DNA of 64,000 bases from Koleobacter methoxysyntrophicus (GTDB lineage: Bacteria; Bacillota; Thermosediminibacteria; Koleobacterales; Koleobacteraceae), in the NCBI RefSeq assembly GCF_017301615.1, contig NZ_CP059066.1, positions 2,215,001 to 2,279,000 on the forward strand. Reading direction: 5' to 3'. The translations under genes and the position numbers were made by a program. Positions 63,395-64,000 of the stretch are shown one piece after another. The notes below the pieces were generated by a model. The model saw only the letters and a list, made by a program, of their open reading frames with translations, searched no databases and was not told where the DNA came from. Numbering within the stretch: the stretch's first letter is position 1; every line of letters begins with the position of its first letter.

Positions 63395-64000
63395 TAACAA
63401 CCTTAAAGGTTATTATATTAATATTTTTTATTAGATGAAAAATAAAAGAAATAATTATAAGGCTGAAAACGATAAATAGAAATGTTTTAAAGGAAGATTT
63501 TAAAATCAGTAACCAGTTTAGAAAAGGATTTATCGAATATTTAGTTGCAAAAACGGGTATTAAATATACATTAAAACTTTGTGTCTTTGGGTTCATTAAA
63601 ATATATGTTATTAAAGCTGCCAGGAAAGCATGAATTAGCCGTGATACTATATAAGGTAACATACTTATATCCGTTCCGCTTATCATACTTGCCACCTGGG
63701 CATGAACGGATAAACCGCTCCATGCTATAATTGCACTTGCTATCATGACTTTCTGATATAAGTAGGGTATTATTACTTCACCGGCCATTTTTGTGCCCAG
63801 GGTTATTTCAAATATACCGCTGATGACTGCCGGAACTAATGACTTATCCAGTTTAAAAAGTGTAAAAATCAATTCAAATGGTTTTGATAAAACATCAACG
63901 AATCCTATAATAATTAAAATATTAATTATAACAGAGAAAAGAATAATAAAACCTCCTATAAGGAGAAGAGTGTTTACGGAATCCTTTATACAATCACCTA
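63387..64000 (-). CDS. ylbJ: Sporulation integral membrane protein YlbJ (3' part, continues off window)
   Basis: The frame is open to the right edge: it reads SVNTLLLIGGFIILFSVIIN, then VLSKPFELIFTLFKLDKSLV, so the gene continues beyond base 64000. GIFEITLGTKMAGEV and AWSGLSVHAQVASMISGTDI are characteristic of the YlbJ family (nucleoside-recognition-like membrane proteins needed for spore cortex in Bacillus). Several membrane spans. About 203 codons visible. Confidence 0.88.
   Translation of the reverse strand, partial: GDCIKDSVNTLLLIGGFIILFSVIINILIIIGFVDVLSKPFELIFTLFKLDKSLVPAVISGIFEITLGTKMAGEVIIPYLYQKVMIASAIIAWSGLSVHAQVASMISGTDISMLPYIVSRLIHAFLAALITYILMNPKTQSFNVYLIPVFATKYSINPFLNWLLILKSSFKTFLFIVFSLIIISFIFHLIKNINIITFKVVNK

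Overview
The window is about 64 kb of chromosome from a low-GC, endospore-forming, Gram-positive bacterium. The best match is the class Clostridia, with a gene order like the Thermoanaerobacterales/Thermosediminibacterales type. The evidence is spore genes (spoIVA, spoVM, an alpha/beta SASP, a YteA-like DksA protein, a ylbJ homologue), lysine synthesis through LL-diaminopimelate aminotransferase, strong AGGAGG-type ribosome binding sites with frequent TTG/GTG starts, and the collinear blocks yggS-sepF-yggT-divIVA, yicC-remA-gmk-rpoZ-coaBC-priA-def-fmt and rsmB-rlmN-prpC-prkC-rsgA-rpe. No rRNA, CRISPR array or replication origin was seen.

Layout. 1-3.35 kb: plsY (5' end off the window), gpsA and spoIVA. 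3.4-9.5 kb: a six-gene amino-acid operon, ACT-domain regulator-asd-hom-thrC-thrB-lysC, behind a strong extended -10 promoter. 9.5-29.2 kb: an accessory region built at a tRNA-Pro(GGG) gene. It begins with an IS1202-group insertion sequence sitting on the tRNA promoter edge and flanked by a 19-bp direct repeat. A 15.6-kb integrated element follows, delimited by 48-bp copies of the tRNA 3' half. A further 2.4-kb segment, bounded by a third copy of the tRNA 3' end, carries an IS66 remnant and a HEPN/MNT toxin-antitoxin pair.

The 15.6-kb element looks like a decayed prophage. It has a tyrosine integrase, small zinc-ribbon and DUF5659-like proteins, an AEP/CHC2 primase, a DHH-like protein, YjcQ and a terminase small subunit. 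An IS21 element follows exactly where the large terminase, portal, capsid and tail genes should be. Beyond it lie tail-tip protein, XkdX, XhlA-like protein, amidase and holin. An IS1634-family element sits behind the holin terminator and has duplicated 75 bp of target. The most unusual part is an exact 169-bp tandem array (12.76-13.40 kb), each unit carrying a promoter-like box and a 45-48 codon CxxC...CxxC zinc-ribbon reading frame without an ordinary start signal.

29.2-38.6 kb: core cell-division and housekeeping genes (HlyD-like protein, yggS, sepF, yggT, divIVA-like, TM1266-type regulator, mtnN, DUF5665 protein, yteA-like, lspA, rluD-like, pyrR and, divergently, rqcH). 38.7-42.9 kb: a stand-alone cobalamin-binding mutase-like protein of unknown substrate, then dapF and dapL, which with asd and lysC cover part of the aspartate-to-lysine route. 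43-58.3 kb: the RNA/translation/signalling block from yicC to rpe. 58.4-64 kb: a small membrane protein, spoVM, rpmB (reverse strand), an Asp23 protein with a DAK2 (FakA-like) protein, SASP, rsmD, coaD, a coiled-coil protein and the 3' part of ylbJ (reverse strand, continues off the window).

All identifications are from reading motifs, lengths and context. No database search was run.
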